Source: Streptomyces griseus subsp. griseus (lineage in GTDB: Bacteria > Actinomycetota > Actinomycetes > Streptomycetales > Streptomycetaceae). Taken from it: 64,000 bases of DNA. Shown here piece by piece: positions 24,842 through 34,262 of this stretch. A program made the translations under genes and the position numbers. The stretch spans positions 62,001 through 126,000 of the forward strand of contig NZ_JOJE01000014.1 of NCBI RefSeq assembly GCF_000720255.1, given 5' to 3'. The notes beneath the pieces are model-generated. The model was not told where the DNA came from, did not search any database, and saw nothing but the letters and a program-made list of their open reading frames with translations. How positions within the stretch are numbered: position 1 is the first letter of the stretch; each line of letters begins with the position of its first letter.

Positions 24842-25924
24842 GTGACCCTGTCCACCCCCGAGCAGCCCGCGGACCTGCTGCCCGCCGCCGCCTCCTTCCT
24901 CGACGTACGGGACCTGCGGGTGCACTTCCCGACCGAGGACGGCCTCGTGAAGTCCGTCGACGGGGTCTCCTTCACCCTGGAGAAGGGCCGCACCCTCGGC
25001 ATCGTCGGCGAGTCCGGCTCCGGCAAGTCGGTGACCTCGCTGGCCCTCCTCGGTCTGCACAAGGGCTCGCGCGCCCAGGTGTCCGGCGAGATCTGGCTGG
25101 AGGGCCAGGACCTCGTCGCCCTGCCCGAGCACGAGATGCGAGAGCTGCGCGGCACAACCGTCTCCATGATCTTCCAGGACCCGCTGTCCGCGCTGCACCC
25201 CTTCTTCACCGTCGGTTCCCAGATCGCCGAGGCGTACCGGGTGCACCACAAGGTCTCCCGGAAGGAGGCCATGGAGCGGGCCGTGGAGATGCTGAAACGG
25301 GTCGGCATCCCGCAGCCCGAGCGCCGGGCGAAGGATTACCCGCACCAGTTCTCCGGCGGTATGCGCCAGCGCGCGATGATCGCGATGTCGCTGGTCTGCG
25401 ACCCTGCGCTGCTGGTCGCCGACGAGCCGACGACCGCCCTCGACGTCACCGTCCAGGCGCAGATCCTCGACCTCATCCGCGATCTCCAGGAGGAGTTCGG
25501 CTCCGCGGTGATCATCATCACCCACGACCTCGGTGTGGTCGCCGACGTCGCCGACGACATCCTGGTGATGTACGGCGGCCGCCGCATCGAGTACGGCACC
25601 GTCCGTGACGTCCTCAAGCAGCCCGAACACCCCTACACCTGGGGCCTGTTGCAGTCGATGCCGGACATCGCCGACGACGTCGGCCGCCGGCTCGACCCGA
25701 TCCCGGGCTCCCCGCCGAGCCTGATCAACCTCCCGTCGGGCTGCGCCTTCCACCCGCGCTGCGCCCACAAGGGCCGGGTGCCGGAGGGGATCTGCACCAT
25801 CGAGCGGCCCGAACTGCGGCCGGTCGCCGGCACCGACGCGCACATCGCCGCCTGCCACCTCACCGCACGGGCCAAGCAGGAGATCCGGGGCGCAGGCCCG
25901 AACGACCACAGGAGCACGCCGTGA
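24842..25924 (+). CDS. peptide ABC transporter ATP-binding protein (DppD type)
   Basis: A 360-residue ATPase: Walker [11 protein letters not shown]-loop [12 protein letters not shown], signature [12 protein letters not shown], Walker [13 protein letters not shown] and the His switch IITHD. The C-terminal oligopeptide-ABC extension with the Cys-rich GCAFHPRC motif is present (these proteins can carry a 4Fe-4S or zinc site). GTG 24842 has AAGGAAAG before it; GTG 24827, overlapping the permease stop, is an alternative. The stop overlaps the next start by four bases. Confidence 0.94.
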   Translation: MTLSTPEQPADLLPAAASFLDVRDLRVHFPTEDGLVKSVDGVSFTLEKGRTLGIVGESGSGKSVTSLALLGLHKGSRAQVSGEIWLEGQDLVALPEHEMRELRGTTVSMIFQDPLSALHPFFTVGSQIAEAYRVHHKVSRKEAMERAVEMLKRVGIPQPERRAKDYPHQFSGGMRQRAMIAMSLVCDPALLVADEPTTALDVTVQAQILDLIRDLQEEFGSAVIIITHDLGVVADVADDILVMYGGRRIEYGTVRDVLKQPEHPYTWGLLQSMPDIADDVGRRLDPIPGSPPSLINLPSGCAFHPRCAHKGRVPEGICTIERPELRPVAGTDAHIAACHLTARAKQEIRGAGPNDHRSTP

Positions 25925-26982
25925 GCACCACCCAGCCCATCCGCGAACCGCAGGCGGCCCCCGCCCCGGGCGGGAAGCTCCTGGAGGTCACGGGCCTGAC
26001 GAAGCACTTCCCCATCAAGACCGGCGTCGTCTTCCAGCGGCAGATCGGGGCCGTGCGCGCCGTCGACGGCATCGATTTCTCGGTGGGAGCGGGGGAGTCG
26101 CTCGGTCTGGTCGGCGAGTCCGGGTGCGGCAAGTCGACCACGGGCCGGCTGATCACGCGGCTGCTGGAACCCACGGCCGGCTCCATCGTGTTCGACGGCG
26201 AGGACATCACCCACAAGCCGGCGGTGAAGCTGCGCCAGGCGCGCAAGAACGTCCAGATGATCTTCCAGGACCCGTACTCCTCGCTGAACCCCCGGCACAC
26301 CGTCGGCACGATCATCGAGACGCCGATGCGGCTCAACGGCATCGAACCGCCGCAGGGCCTCAAGAAGCGCGCGCAGGAACTCCTGGAGACGGTCGGCCTC
26401 AATCCGGAGCACTACAACCGCTACCCGAGCGAGTTCTCCGGCGGCCAGCGTCAGCGCATCGGCATCGCCCGCGCCCTCGCGCTGCGCCCCAAGCTCATCG
26501 TGGCCGACGAACCGGTCTCCGCGCTGGACGTCTCCATCCAGGCCCAGGTCGTCAACCTGCTGCAGGACCTGCAACGCGAGTTCGGCATCGCGTTCGTCTT
26601 CATCGCCCACGACCTCGCCGTCGTCCGGCACTTCTCGGAGCGGGTCGCGGTGATGTACCTCGGCAGGATCGTCGAGATCGCCGACCGGGAGACCCTGTAC
26701 GCCCGGCCCCGGCACCCCTACACCCGCGCGCTGCTGTCCGCCGTCCCCGAGGCCGACCCGGACGCCGTCGAACGGCGTGAGCGCATCCGCCTGACCGGCG
26801 ACGTCCCCTCGCCGATCGATCCGCCCTCCGGCTGCCGGTTCCGCACCCGCTGCCCCAAGTTCGCGCAGGTCCTCTCCGAGGACGAGCGCACCGCCTGCAT
26901 GGACCAGGAGCCCGAGCTGACCGACCGGGCCGGCGGCAACCCGGTCGCCTGCCACTATCCGGAAACCGTGGAGCTGTCGTAG
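25921..26982 (+). CDS. peptide ABC transporter ATP-binding protein (DppF type)
   Basis: A 353-residue partner ATPase: Walker [29 protein letters not shown], signature [12 protein letters not shown], Walker [17 protein letters not shown] switch, and the C-terminal [13 protein letters not shown] motif. It forms the ATPase heterodimer with the preceding gene product. GTGA overlap with its upstream neighbour. Its last 28 bases overlap, in antisense, the end of the kinase-like gene at 26955. Confidence 0.94.
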   Translation: MSTTQPIREPQAAPAPGGKLLEVTGLTKHFPIKTGVVFQRQIGAVRAVDGIDFSVGAGESLGLVGESGCGKSTTGRLITRLLEPTAGSIVFDGEDITHKPAVKLRQARKNVQMIFQDPYSSLNPRHTVGTIIETPMRLNGIEPPQGLKKRAQELLETVGLNPEHYNRYPSEFSGGQRQRIGIARALALRPKLIVADEPVSALDVSIQAQVVNLLQDLQREFGIAFVFIAHDLAVVRHFSERVAVMYLGRIVEIADRETLYARPRHPYTRALLSAVPEADPDAVERRERIRLTGDVPSPIDPPSGCRFRTRCPKFAQVLSEDERTACMDQEPELTDRAGGNPVACHYPETVELS

Positions 26983-28016
26983 AACGCCCGCAGTTCGTCG
27001 TGAGGGAAGGGCGTCTGCCTGCTCTCCTTCTCGAACCGTCGCGAAAAGTCGTTCATCATGGCGGCGACCGGTGCGTGACGGGCGATGACGTCGGCGGCCG
27101 CCGCTGGGATCCCCTCGGGCCGCGCGCCGTCGGCACAGGCGCGGATATAGGCCTCGCGGGCGTCGCGGTCGTAGCCGTGGAGGGCGACTACGAGCCAGGT
27201 GACGAAGAAGGACGTCGCGTAGGCGCGGTCGTAGTCGCGGTGGCGGTCCAGGAAGGCGTGCTCCGCAGGGGTGAGGCGGAATCGGGGAGACAGGGCGAGG
27301 CCGTAGTCCGCGAAGTAGAGCCGGTGGCCGTCGGTGAGGATGTTCCGGAAGTGGGCGTCGAAGTGCAACAGCCCACGCTCGTGGAGGAAGTCGGTGGCTT
27401 CCGCGAGGCCCTGTTCCACCAGCGCGCAGGCGGCGTCGGCGTCGGCCGTGCGGATGCGTGCGTCCAGCCAGTCGTGGAGCGTGTACGGGAGGTACTCCAG
27501 GAACAGCGTCAGGCTCGCGCTGGCCGAGCTCAGGCCCTCGATGTGCTCACGCGTCCCCGGGCCACCGCCCCAGTAGGCGACGACCCGATCCACGTCGGCG
27601 AGTTCGTCGGGCAGCGGCTGTGGCTTGTCGGGCAGGACCCGCCAGTGGTGTGTCAGCGGGAACCCGTCGAAGTCGCCGGCCAGGACCCAGTGGGTCGTCA
27701 TCGTGTGCACGGCGAGCTCCCGCCACGCGCCGAAGCCAGGACTGCCGGGGTTGCCGACGCCGTAGTGGCAGAAGGTCGGCGTGCCGAAGAGGTTCGCCGT
27801 GGACCGCGCGTTGTCCGGAAGCCGCTCGGGATCCGTCAGCCGTATCCGCTTGACGAAAACCCTTCTGCCGTCCAGCTCCACGTGCAGGGTCTGCCCGCCG
27901 ATGCCGGTGCCGACGGGCACGCCCGTGGCGAGGAGATCGGCGAGTTCGGTGTCGCTGAGCAGGGCGAGCGAGGTGGCGAGGTCGTGGTGGATGGCGAGGC
28001 GCTCGGCACGGATCAT
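26955..28016 (-). CDS. protein kinase/APH-superfamily protein, function unknown
   Basis: A 353-residue protein of the protein-kinase-like fold. Visible parts are [19 protein letters not shown] (the Lys of lobe one), the catalytic loop [12 protein letters not shown] (HxDxxxxN) and YFADYGLAL, in which DYG replaces DFG. No glycine-rich loop is obvious. Homologues are widespread in Streptomyces, but I know of no characterised one. ATG 28016 follows the family start MIRAERL; the frame is open further upstream without meaning. It ends 28 bases inside the last transporter gene on the other strand and is 10 bases from the MBL gene stop. Confidence 0.8.
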   Translation of the reverse strand: MIRAERLAIHHDLATSLALLSDTELADLLATGVPVGTGIGGQTLHVELDGRRVFVKRIRLTDPERLPDNARSTANLFGTPTFCHYGVGNPGSPGFGAWRELAVHTMTTHWVLAGDFDGFPLTHHWRVLPDKPQPLPDELADVDRVVAYWGGGPGTREHIEGLSSASASLTLFLEYLPYTLHDWLDARIRTADADAACALVEQGLAEATDFLHERGLLHFDAHFRNILTDGHRLYFADYGLALSPRFRLTPAEHAFLDRHRDYDRAYATSFFVTWLVVALHGYDRDAREAYIRACADGARPEGIPAAAADVIARHAPVAAMMNDFSRRFEKESRQTPFPHDELRAFYDSSTVSG

Positions 28017-28026
28017 GCCCTCATCA

Positions 28027-28743
28027 TCACCGCGCGGCCCGGTATCCGTCCGCCGTTTCCCGCAGTGCGGCCGCTGCCTGCCCGAGCACCGGATCGCCGT
28101 GGCCGAAGCAGGCCACGTCCGTCTCCAGCGCCGCCAACCGGTGGAACGAGGTGATCGCCCGGGCCCGGTCGACGTTGAACACACCGAGCAGCACACTGCC
28201 GTCGACCGGGGACGCGGCCACCGCGTCGCCCGTGAAGAGCACGCCGTGCCGGGGCAGATGAAGGGCGATGCCGCCGTGCGTGTGCCCGGGCACATGGACG
28301 ACGCGGGCGCCGTCGCCGAAGTCGAGCACCTCGCCGTCGGACAGCTCGGTGACCGACTGCGGGCGGGCGAAGCCGCCCGGCGGCAGGTGCTTCGCGGCCT
28401 CGGCGTGCAGCGGGATCTCCCAGTCCTCCAACACCGGCGGTGGGCCGGGGACTTCGCCCCGTACCACGGGCGCGTCCAGGCAGTGGGCCAGTACCTCGGC
28501 ACCGGTCGCCCTGGCCAACTCCCCTGCCCCGCCCACGTGATCGTCGTGGAAGTGCGTCAGCACGATCCGGCGCAACGAGCCGGGCGGATGGCCGAGAGCT
28601 CTGATCGCCTCGCCGATGTCCGCGTCCGCGCCGGTCGGCCCGGCGTCGATCAGCGTCAACTCCGTTCCGTCGCGCCAGAGATATGCCTGGCCTACCCGGA
28701 AGCGCAGGAGGTGGAGCTGGGGGAGGAGCTCGACGACGTCCAT
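28027..28743 (-). CDS. MBL-fold metallo-hydrolase
   Basis: A 238-residue metallo-beta-lactamase fold enzyme. The first metal motif is LTHFHDDHVGG (HxHxDH), the second His is in VPGHTHGGIALHLP, and the bridging Asp in VLFTGDAVAAS. It looks like a glyoxalase II or lactonase-type hydrolase without a signal peptide. It lies directly upstream of the kinase-like gene with 10 bases between them, so both may be one transcript. A terminator of the M20 gene lies just before it. Confidence 0.92.
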   Translation of the reverse strand: MDVVELLPQLHLLRFRVGQAYLWRDGTELTLIDAGPTGADADIGEAIRALGHPPGSLRRIVLTHFHDDHVGGAGELARATGAEVLAHCLDAPVVRGEVPGPPPVLEDWEIPLHAEAAKHLPPGGFARPQSVTELSDGEVLDFGDGARVVHVPGHTHGGIALHLPRHGVLFTGDAVAASPVDGSVLLGVFNVDRARAITSFHRLAALETDVACFGHGDPVLGQAAAALRETADGYRAAR

Positions 28744-28756
28744 GGGGCGACCGTAG

Positions 28757-28787
28757 AGAGGCCCTCACCCCGTGGGCGAGGGCCTCT
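28757..28787 (-). terminator. terminator after the M20 dipeptidase gene
   Basis: AGAGGCCCTC (28757-28766) and GAGGGCCTCT (28778-28787) form a perfect 10-bp stem with an 11-base loop, 17 bases beyond the dipeptidase stop and before the MBL gene start. Confidence 0.7.
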
Positions 28788-28804
28788 GCCGAGGGCAGAG
28801 CGGG

Positions 28805-30160
28805 TCAGCTCGCCGCGTAGGTGCGCAGGAACAGGGCCTCGGCCACCGAAAGGCGTTCCAGTTCCTCGGGGGAGACGCTCTCGTTGACGGCGTGGATCTG
28901 GGCCTCCGGCTCGCTCAGGCCGATGAGGAGGATCTCCGCGCGCGGGTAGAGGGCGGCGAGAGTGTTGCACAGCGGGATGGAGCCGCCCTGACCGGCGTAC
29001 TGCATCTCCTCGCCCGGGTACGCCACCGCCATCGCGTGCGCCATCGCCGCGTACGCCGGGCTGGTGGTGTCGGCGCGGAAGGCCTGGCCCTGGCCGACCT
29101 GCTCCGTGCGCACCCGCGCGCCCCACGGAGTGTGCTTCTCGATGTGGGCCTGGAGCAGCTTGGTCGCCTCGACGGCGTCGACACCCGGCGGCACCCGGAG
29201 GCTCACCAGGGCGCGGGCGCTCGCCTGCACCGACGGGGTGGCGCCGACGACCGGCGGGCAGTCGATGCCGAGGACCGTCACCGCCGGGCGCGCCCAGATG
29301 CGGTCGGCGACCGTGCCGGAGCCGATCAGACCGACGCCGTCCAGCACCTTGGCGTCGTCGCGGAACTGGTCCTCGTCGTAACTCAGCCCCTCCCACACGG
29401 AGTTGCCGGTGAGCCCGTCGACGGTCGTCGAGCCGTCCTCGGCGCGCAGTGAGTCCAGGACCCGGATCAGCGCGCCCAGCGCGTCGGGGGCGGCGCCGCC
29501 GAACTGGCCGGAGTGCAGGTTGCCCCGGAGCGTGTCGATCTGCACGCGGAGCATGGTCATACCGCGCAGTGTGGAGGTGACCGTGGGCAGGCCGACGCGG
29601 AAGTTGCCCGCGTCGCCGATGACGATCGTGTCGGCCTCCAGCAGCTCCGGGTGCTGCTCCGCGTACCGTTCCAGGCCGCCGGTGCCCATCTCCTCCGAAC
29701 CCTCGGCGATCACCTTGACGTGCACCGGGACGCCGCCGTTCGCCTTCAGCGCGCGCAGGGCGAGCAGATGCATGATGACGCCGCCCTTGCAGTCGGCGGC
29801 GCCGCGCCCGTACCAGCGGCGGTCGCGCTCGGTGAGCTCGAAGGGCGGGGTGTCCCAGCCGGCCTCGTCCAGCGGCGGCTGCACGTCGTAGTGGGCGTAG
29901 AGCAGGACCGTCTTCGCTCCGGCCGGTCCCGGGAGGTACCCGTACACCGACTGCGTGCCGTCCGGGGTGTCCAGCAGGGCGACGTCCTCGAAGCCCTCGG
30001 CGCGCAGGGCGTCGGCGACCCAGTTCGCGGCAGCCTCGCTCTCGCTCTTGGGGAACTGGTCGAAGTCCGCCACCGACTTGAAGGCCACCAGCTCGGTGAG
30101 CTCCGCCTTGGCCCGGGGCATCAGCGAGGCGACGGTCTCGGCGACCGGATTCGACGACAT
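28805..30160 (-). CDS. M20-family dipeptidase (peptidase M20/M25/M40)
   Basis: A 451-residue cytoplasmic zinc peptidase. Metal ligands appear in LLYAHYDVQPP (HxD), YGRGAADCKGG, EGSEEMG (catalytic Glu pair) and VIGDAGN, with the dimerisation lid starting TSTLRGMTMLRVQI. It cleaves dipeptides or small peptides, which suits the peptide importer encoded nearby. ATG 30160 is preceded by AAGGAGCG; the frame extends far upstream, antisense to the reductase gene, and that part is not coding. Confidence 0.94.
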   Translation of the reverse strand: MSSNPVAETVASLMPRAKAELTELVAFKSVADFDQFPKSESEAAANWVADALRAEGFEDVALLDTPDGTQSVYGYLPGPAGAKTVLLYAHYDVQPPLDEAGWDTPPFELTERDRRWYGRGAADCKGGVIMHLLALRALKANGGVPVHVKVIAEGSEEMGTGGLERYAEQHPELLEADTIVIGDAGNFRVGLPTVTSTLRGMTMLRVQIDTLRGNLHSGQFGGAAPDALGALIRVLDSLRAEDGSTTVDGLTGNSVWEGLSYDEDQFRDDAKVLDGVGLIGSGTVADRIWARPAVTVLGIDCPPVVGATPSVQASARALVSLRVPPGVDAVEATKLLQAHIEKHTPWGARVRTEQVGQGQAFRADTTSPAYAAMAHAMAVAYPGEEMQYAGQGGSIPLCNTLAALYPRAEILLIGLSEPEAQIHAVNESVSPEELERLSVAEALFLRTYAAS

Positions 30161-30269
30161 GGGCACGCTCCTTGTGGGTGCGACGTTGTAAGGAAGGGCA
30201 CCCGTGTTCGCGGGTGACCGTGCGAGCGTACGCCGGGCCCGGTGTGCGGGCGCACGCGGCGGGGTCCTC

Positions 30270-30285
30270 CCACAGCGGTCTGTGG
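30270..30285. promoter_or_regulatory. inverted repeat between dipeptidase and FAD reductase genes
   Basis: CCACAG-CGGT-CTGTGG, a perfect 6-4-6 palindrome, in the 189-base divergent region, 65 bases before the reductase start. Regulatory role is inferred from position only. Confidence 0.35.
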
Positions 30286-30349
30286 TGATCTCCGCCGTAG
30301 GATGCGGATGACAGGTGCGGCAGCGGCTTGATCGGAGCAGTAGACCATC

Positions 30350-31600
30350 GTGAGCAGCGAGAACCTTTCGGCGGACGACGACGTGCGGCGGGCGTGGGAC
30401 GTCGTCGTGGTGGGCGCGGGACCGGCGGGGGCCTCGGCCGCCTACGCGGCCGCGGTCGCGGGACGGCGCGTGCTGTTGCTGGAGAAGGCGGAGCTGCCCC
30501 GCTACAAGACGTGCGGCGGCGGCATCATCGGACCCTCGCGCGACGCGCTGCCACCCGGCTTCGAGCTGCCCTTCCGTGATCGCGTGCACGCGGTGACGTT
30601 CTCGAACAACGGGCGGTTCACCCGGACCCGCCGCTCCAGGCAGATGCTGTTCGGTCTGATCAACCGGCCCGAGTTCGACCAGCAGCTGGTGGAGCACGCG
30701 CAGAAGGCGGGCGCCGAGCTGCGTACGGGCGTCACCGTGCAGCGCGTCGAGCAGCACGGCTCGGCGGTGCCGGACCGGCGCACGGTAGCCGTGGTCCTCC
30801 AGGGCGGCGAGACGCTGCTGGCCCACGCGGTGGTCGGCGCCGACGGCAGCGCGAGCCGCATAGGAGCGCACGTCGGGGTCAAGCTCGACCAGGTGGATCT
30901 CGGCCTGGAGGCGGAGATCCCGGTGCCGGAGACCGTCGCCGAAGACTGGAAGGGGCGGGTCCTCATCGACTGGGGCCCGATGCCCGGCAGCTACGGCTGG
31001 GTGTTCCCCAAGGGGGACACGCTCACGGTCGGCGTGATCTCCGCGCGCGGTGAGGGTGCCGCGACCAAGCGGTATCTGGAGGAGTTCATCGGACGGCTGG
31101 GGCTGGCCGGCTTCGAGCCGAGCATCTCCTCGGGGCATCTGACCCGCTGCCGTGCCGACGACTCCCCGCTCTCGCGCGGGCGGGTGCTCGTCTGCGGGGA
31201 CGCGGCTGGGCTCCTGGAGCCGTGGACCCGCGAGGGCATCTCGTTCGCGCTGCGTTCGGGCCGGCTCGCGGGGGAGTGGGCGGTCCGGATCGCGGAGGCG
31301 CACGACGCCGTGGACGCCCGGCGCCAGGCCCTCAACTACGCGTTCGCGATCAAGGCCGGCCTCGGTGTGGAGATGAGCGTCGGCAAGCGGCTGCTGACGG
31401 CGTTCGAGCGCCGCCCCGGGCTGTTCCACGCGGCCCTGACGGGTTTCCGGCCCGCGTGGAGGGCGTTCACCGACATCACGCGCGGCTCGACGTCGCTGGG
31501 GGAGATGGTCCGCTCCCGGCCGCTCGCCCAGCGGGCCCTGGCCGCGCTGGACCGACGGCCCGCCGCGGAGGAGACGGCGGACGACGAGGTCAGTTCCTGA
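30350..31600 (+). CDS. geranylgeranyl reductase-family FAD oxidoreductase
   Basis: A 416-residue flavoprotein. FAD-binding marks are VVVVGAGPAGASAAYAAAVAG at residues 16-37 and LVCGDAAGLLEPWTREGI (the GD motif) near residue 285. The CGGGIIG stretch after KTC is characteristic of the geranylgeranyl reductase/ChlP group. It probably reduces isoprenoid double bonds, such as those of menaquinone or lipid tails. GTG 30350 is the start. Its end overlaps the convergent deazaflavin reductase by 11 bases. Confidence 0.9.
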   Translation: MSSENLSADDDVRRAWDVVVVGAGPAGASAAYAAAVAGRRVLLLEKAELPRYKTCGGGIIGPSRDALPPGFELPFRDRVHAVTFSNNGRFTRTRRSRQMLFGLINRPEFDQQLVEHAQKAGAELRTGVTVQRVEQHGSAVPDRRTVAVVLQGGETLLAHAVVGADGSASRIGAHVGVKLDQVDLGLEAEIPVPETVAEDWKGRVLIDWGPMPGSYGWVFPKGDTLTVGVISARGEGAATKRYLEEFIGRLGLAGFEPSISSGHLTRCRADDSPLSRGRVLVCGDAAGLLEPWTREGISFALRSGRLAGEWAVRIAEAHDAVDARRQALNYAFAIKAGLGVEMSVGKRLLTAFERRPGLFHAALTGFRPAWRAFTDITRGSTSLGEMVRSRPLAQRALAALDRRPAAEETADDEVSS

Positions 31601-32048
31601 CCGTGATCAGGAAGACGGGGTGGTCCGGAGCGATGCGGCGCAGCTCGGCGTCGGGGGAGTCCGGGCCGACCCCGCCGAAGAACGCGCCCACCTCGGCCTT
31701 CCAGCGCTTGAGGTAGGCGCGCAGCAGCGGCACCTTGTCGTCGTCGGCGACCTCGGTCGCGTCGAACATGTCCACTCTCTTGCCGAGGTGCAGCTCGCCG
31801 CCACCGGCCGCGCGCATGTTGTGGGTCCACTGGACATGGCCGCGCGGGGCGACCAGGTACTGCCGTCCGTCCACCGTCAGCAGGTTCACCGGAGTGGTCC
31901 GCCACTCGCCGCTTTTGCGGCCGCGGACCGCCAGGACCCGGGAGCCCCACACGCTCAGACCGCGGCGGGTCAGCCATGCCACGGCACGGTTCATGACGTT
32001 GACGGTGAACCAGCCGGGCTTCTTGACGTGCGTGGACGGCGTGGACAT
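31590..32048 (-). CDS. deazaflavin (F420)-dependent nitroreductase-like protein
   Basis: A 152-residue DDN-type F420-binding protein: LTRRGLSVWGSRVLAVRGRK, then SGEWRTTPVNLLTVDGRQYL, the conserved phosphate-binding and strand segments of the family, and GGGELHLGKRV. It would use reduced F420 to reduce quinones or nitro compounds. ATG 32048 is preceded by CGGAGG; an extra in-frame ATG at 32069 lies in the operator region. It is divergent from a TetR regulator across the operator array. Confidence 0.9.
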   Translation of the reverse strand: MSTPSTHVKKPGWFTVNVMNRAVAWLTRRGLSVWGSRVLAVRGRKSGEWRTTPVNLLTVDGRQYLVAPRGHVQWTHNMRAAGGGELHLGKRVDMFDATEVADDDKVPLLRAYLKRWKAEVGAFFGGVGPDSPDAELRRIAPDHPVFLITVRN

Positions 32049-32074
32049 GGCTGCGGCCTCCGGAGTCATTGTGT

Positions 32075-32157
32075 GAGCACTGCTCTCGCTTGAGAGCAGT
32101 CTGCCGGAGAATGGTGCTCCCTTGCAAGAGCAGTGCTCACTGAAATGTGCGGTGCTC
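32075..32157. promoter_or_regulatory. TetR operator array: seven GAGCA/TGCTC half-sites
   Basis: Half-sites occur at 32075 (GAGCA), 32081 (TGCTC), 32094 (GAGCA), 32115 (TGCTC), 32128 (GAGCA), 32134 (TGCTC) and 32153 (TGCTC). The best palindrome is ACTGCTCTC-GCTT-GAGAGCAGT (32079-32100), a perfect 9-4-9 repeat. The array fills the space between the divergent reductase and TetR starts, so the TetR protein is the likely binder of most sites. Confidence 0.7.
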
Positions 32158-32200
32158 TCGAAAATGTGCACCGCTCCGGATTCGTGCGACACTGCCCGAC

Positions 32201-32896
32201 ATGACGACGAGCAGCACCACACAGGGCGCACGCGCCCGCGCCAGGATCGAGGTCACCGCCGCCATCAAGGACGAGGCGCGCCGACAGCTCGCCGCCGAGG
32301 GCGCCGCGAAACTGTCGCTGCGGGCCGTCGCCCGGCAACTGGGCATGGTCTCCTCGGCGCTGTACCGGTACTTCCCCAGCCGTGACGACCTGCTCACCGC
32401 GCTGATCATCGACGCCTACGACTCCCTCGGCGAGCGCGCCGAGGCGGCACACCACGCGGTCGCGGACGCCGGTCCGCTGAGCCGCTGGACGGCGGTCTGC
32501 GAGGGCGTACGCGACTGGGCGCTCGCGCACCCCCACGAGTACGCGCTGATCTACGGCTCGCCCGTGCCGGGCTACTCCGCCCCCGACACGACCGTCCCGG
32601 CCGCCTCCCGCGTAGGCCTCGTCCTGATCGGCATCGTGCGCGAGGCACACGAGGGGCCGGGCCTCACCGACGTGCCGCTCCCGACCGAGCTGCGGCCCGA
32701 GGCGGAGCGGATGACGGCCGACCTCGCGCCCGACCTGCCGACGGAGGCGGTGACGGCCCTCGTCGCGGCCTGGGCCCAGCTGTTCGGACTGGTCGGGTTC
32801 GAGCTGTTCGGGCAGTTCAACCGGGTGGTGGAGGACCGCGGGCGGTTCTTCCGGCATGCGGTGGCAGGGCTCGGACGCGGGGTGGGGCTGCGCTGA
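32201..32896 (+). CDS. TetR-family repressor
   Basis: A 231-residue regulator. The N-terminal helix-turn-helix is AKLSLRAVARQLGMVSSALY then RYFPSRDDLLTALIIDAY, and the C-terminal half is the TetR/WHG-type ligand domain (WAQLFGLVGFELFGQF). ATG 32201 is the start; an in-frame GTG at 32147 falls within the half-site array and is rejected. It probably represses itself and the divergent F420 reductase. The ligand is unknown. Confidence 0.93.
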   Translation: MTTSSTTQGARARARIEVTAAIKDEARRQLAAEGAAKLSLRAVARQLGMVSSALYRYFPSRDDLLTALIIDAYDSLGERAEAAHHAVADAGPLSRWTAVCEGVRDWALAHPHEYALIYGSPVPGYSAPDTTVPAASRVGLVLIGIVREAHEGPGLTDVPLPTELRPEAERMTADLAPDLPTEAVTALVAAWAQLFGLVGFELFGQFNRVVEDRGRFFRHAVAGLGRGVGLR

Positions 32897-33242
32897 GGGC
32901 CGTACTTCCCCGGGAGTACCGGTGATCACCTCGCCCGGCTGACGTCCCCGGTGGTGGCCGGCGTCTAGCGTGGCGGACATGGACGAGCAGCACGTACGCG
33001 GGAGCGGCCCGCCCCCGGCTCCCCGGTGGCCGTCGGGCCGGTGGGGCGTGCCGGGCGGCCCGCCCCTCCGCCGGCGGCACGGGATGCCACCCGGAGGGCC
33101 CGGACGCCCGGACGACGAGGAGCCCGTGGCCCGGTGACCCTGGCGCTCCACCCTGCTGGTCACCGCCCTCGTCCTCGTCGGCTCTACCTTCGCGGCGCAC
33201 GCGCAGGCCGGCGACCGCGCCCAGCTCGACGTCTTCGCGCGC
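32897..33242 (+). other. region with damaged 5' end of the sensor kinase gene
   Basis: Translating the kinase frame backward from 33243 gives WRSTLLVTALVLVGSTFAA, a first membrane helix, down to 33138, but no start codon, and then an in-frame TGA at 33135-33137. Upstream of that stop the same frame reads a Pro/Arg-rich stretch (RPDDEEPVAR). A natural start (ATG 32980, MDEQHVRG, after a TAGCGT -10-like box) is in another frame. So this is a broken N-terminus or a sequencing error. Confidence 0.55.
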
Positions 33243-34262
33243 GTGCTGCTGCTCGTGGCCTCGGGGCTGCTGCTGTGGCGGCAGCGGTACCCGGTCCCGG
33301 TCGTGTTCGGCACGGCCGCGGCCGCCATGGTCTACCTCGGCGCCGGCTACCCGTACGGGCCCGTCTTCCTCACCGTCGCCCTGGCCTGCTTCAGCGCCGT
33401 GGTGACCGGGCACCGCAGGGCCGCCTGGACCGCCCTGGGAATGCTGTGGGCCGGGCACGTCCTGGTGGCCCACTGGTTGTACCAGTGGCTGCCGCCCTCC
33501 CGGGACGCGGCCGCCGACTGGGGGCAGGAGCTGGCCACCGCCGCCTGGGTGGTGGCGATCGTCGCGGTGTCCGAACTGGCCCGCACCAGACGCGAGCAGT
33601 GGGCCCGCGAGCGGGCCGAGCGCGCGCAGGCGGCCCGGCGGCGCGCCGACGAGGAACGGCTGCGCATCGCCCGCGAACTGCACGACGTCCTCGCCCACAG
33701 CCTCTCCGTCATCAACGTGCAGGCGGGCGTCGGGCTCGCACTTCTCGACTCCGACCCTGAGCAGGCCCGTACGGCGCTCACCACCATCAAGTCCGCGAGC
33801 AAGGAGGCGCTCGGCGACGTACGCCAGGTCCTCGGTACTCTGCGCACGCCCGGCGACGCGCCGCGCGCCCCGGTGCCCGGGCTCGACCGGCTGCCCGAAC
33901 TGGTGGAACAGGCGGCCCGCGCGGGCCTCACGGTCGAGGTCGACGGCGAGCCACCGAACCTGCCGCCCGGCACGGACCTCGCCGCCTTCCGCATCCTCCA
34001 GGAGGCGCTCACCAACGTCGTACGGCACTCCGGCTCACGGCACGCGCGTGTGCGTCTCGACCACGGGGACGGCACGCTGCGGCTGCGCGTCGACGACGAC
34101 GGGCCCGCGACCGGCACCGACGCGGGCGGCAGCGGCAATGGCCTGGCCGGAATGCGGGAGCGGGCCGCCGCCCTCGGTGGCACGATCGAGGCGGGGCCGC
34201 GCCCCGACGGGGGCTTCCGGGTCCTCGCCGTCCTGCCGTCGAGGGTCAAGGAGGACCGGTGA
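33243..34262 (+). CDS. NarL-type sensor histidine kinase (5' end damaged)
   Basis: 339 residues from the first available GTG. Three to four membrane helices (VLLLVASGLLLW, VVFGTAAAAMVYLGA, FLTVALACFSAVV, ATAAWVVAIVAVSEL) are followed by a HisKA_3 dimerisation domain with the phospho-acceptor in RIARELHDVLAHSLSVI and an HATPase domain (QEALTNVVRHSG, GNGLAGMRERAAALGG). It phosphorylates the response regulator encoded next (GTGA overlap). The first transmembrane helix is encoded upstream of the only usable start, beyond an in-frame stop, so the protein may be truncated. Confidence 0.85.
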   Translation: MLLLVASGLLLWRQRYPVPVVFGTAAAAMVYLGAGYPYGPVFLTVALACFSAVVTGHRRAAWTALGMLWAGHVLVAHWLYQWLPPSRDAAADWGQELATAAWVVAIVAVSELARTRREQWARERAERAQAARRRADEERLRIARELHDVLAHSLSVINVQAGVGLALLDSDPEQARTALTTIKSASKEALGDVRQVLGTLRTPGDAPRAPVPGLDRLPELVEQAARAGLTVEVDGEPPNLPPGTDLAAFRILQEALTNVVRHSGSRHARVRLDHGDGTLRLRVDDDGPATGTDAGGSGNGLAGMRERAAALGGTIEAGPRPDGGFRVLAVLPSRVKEDR

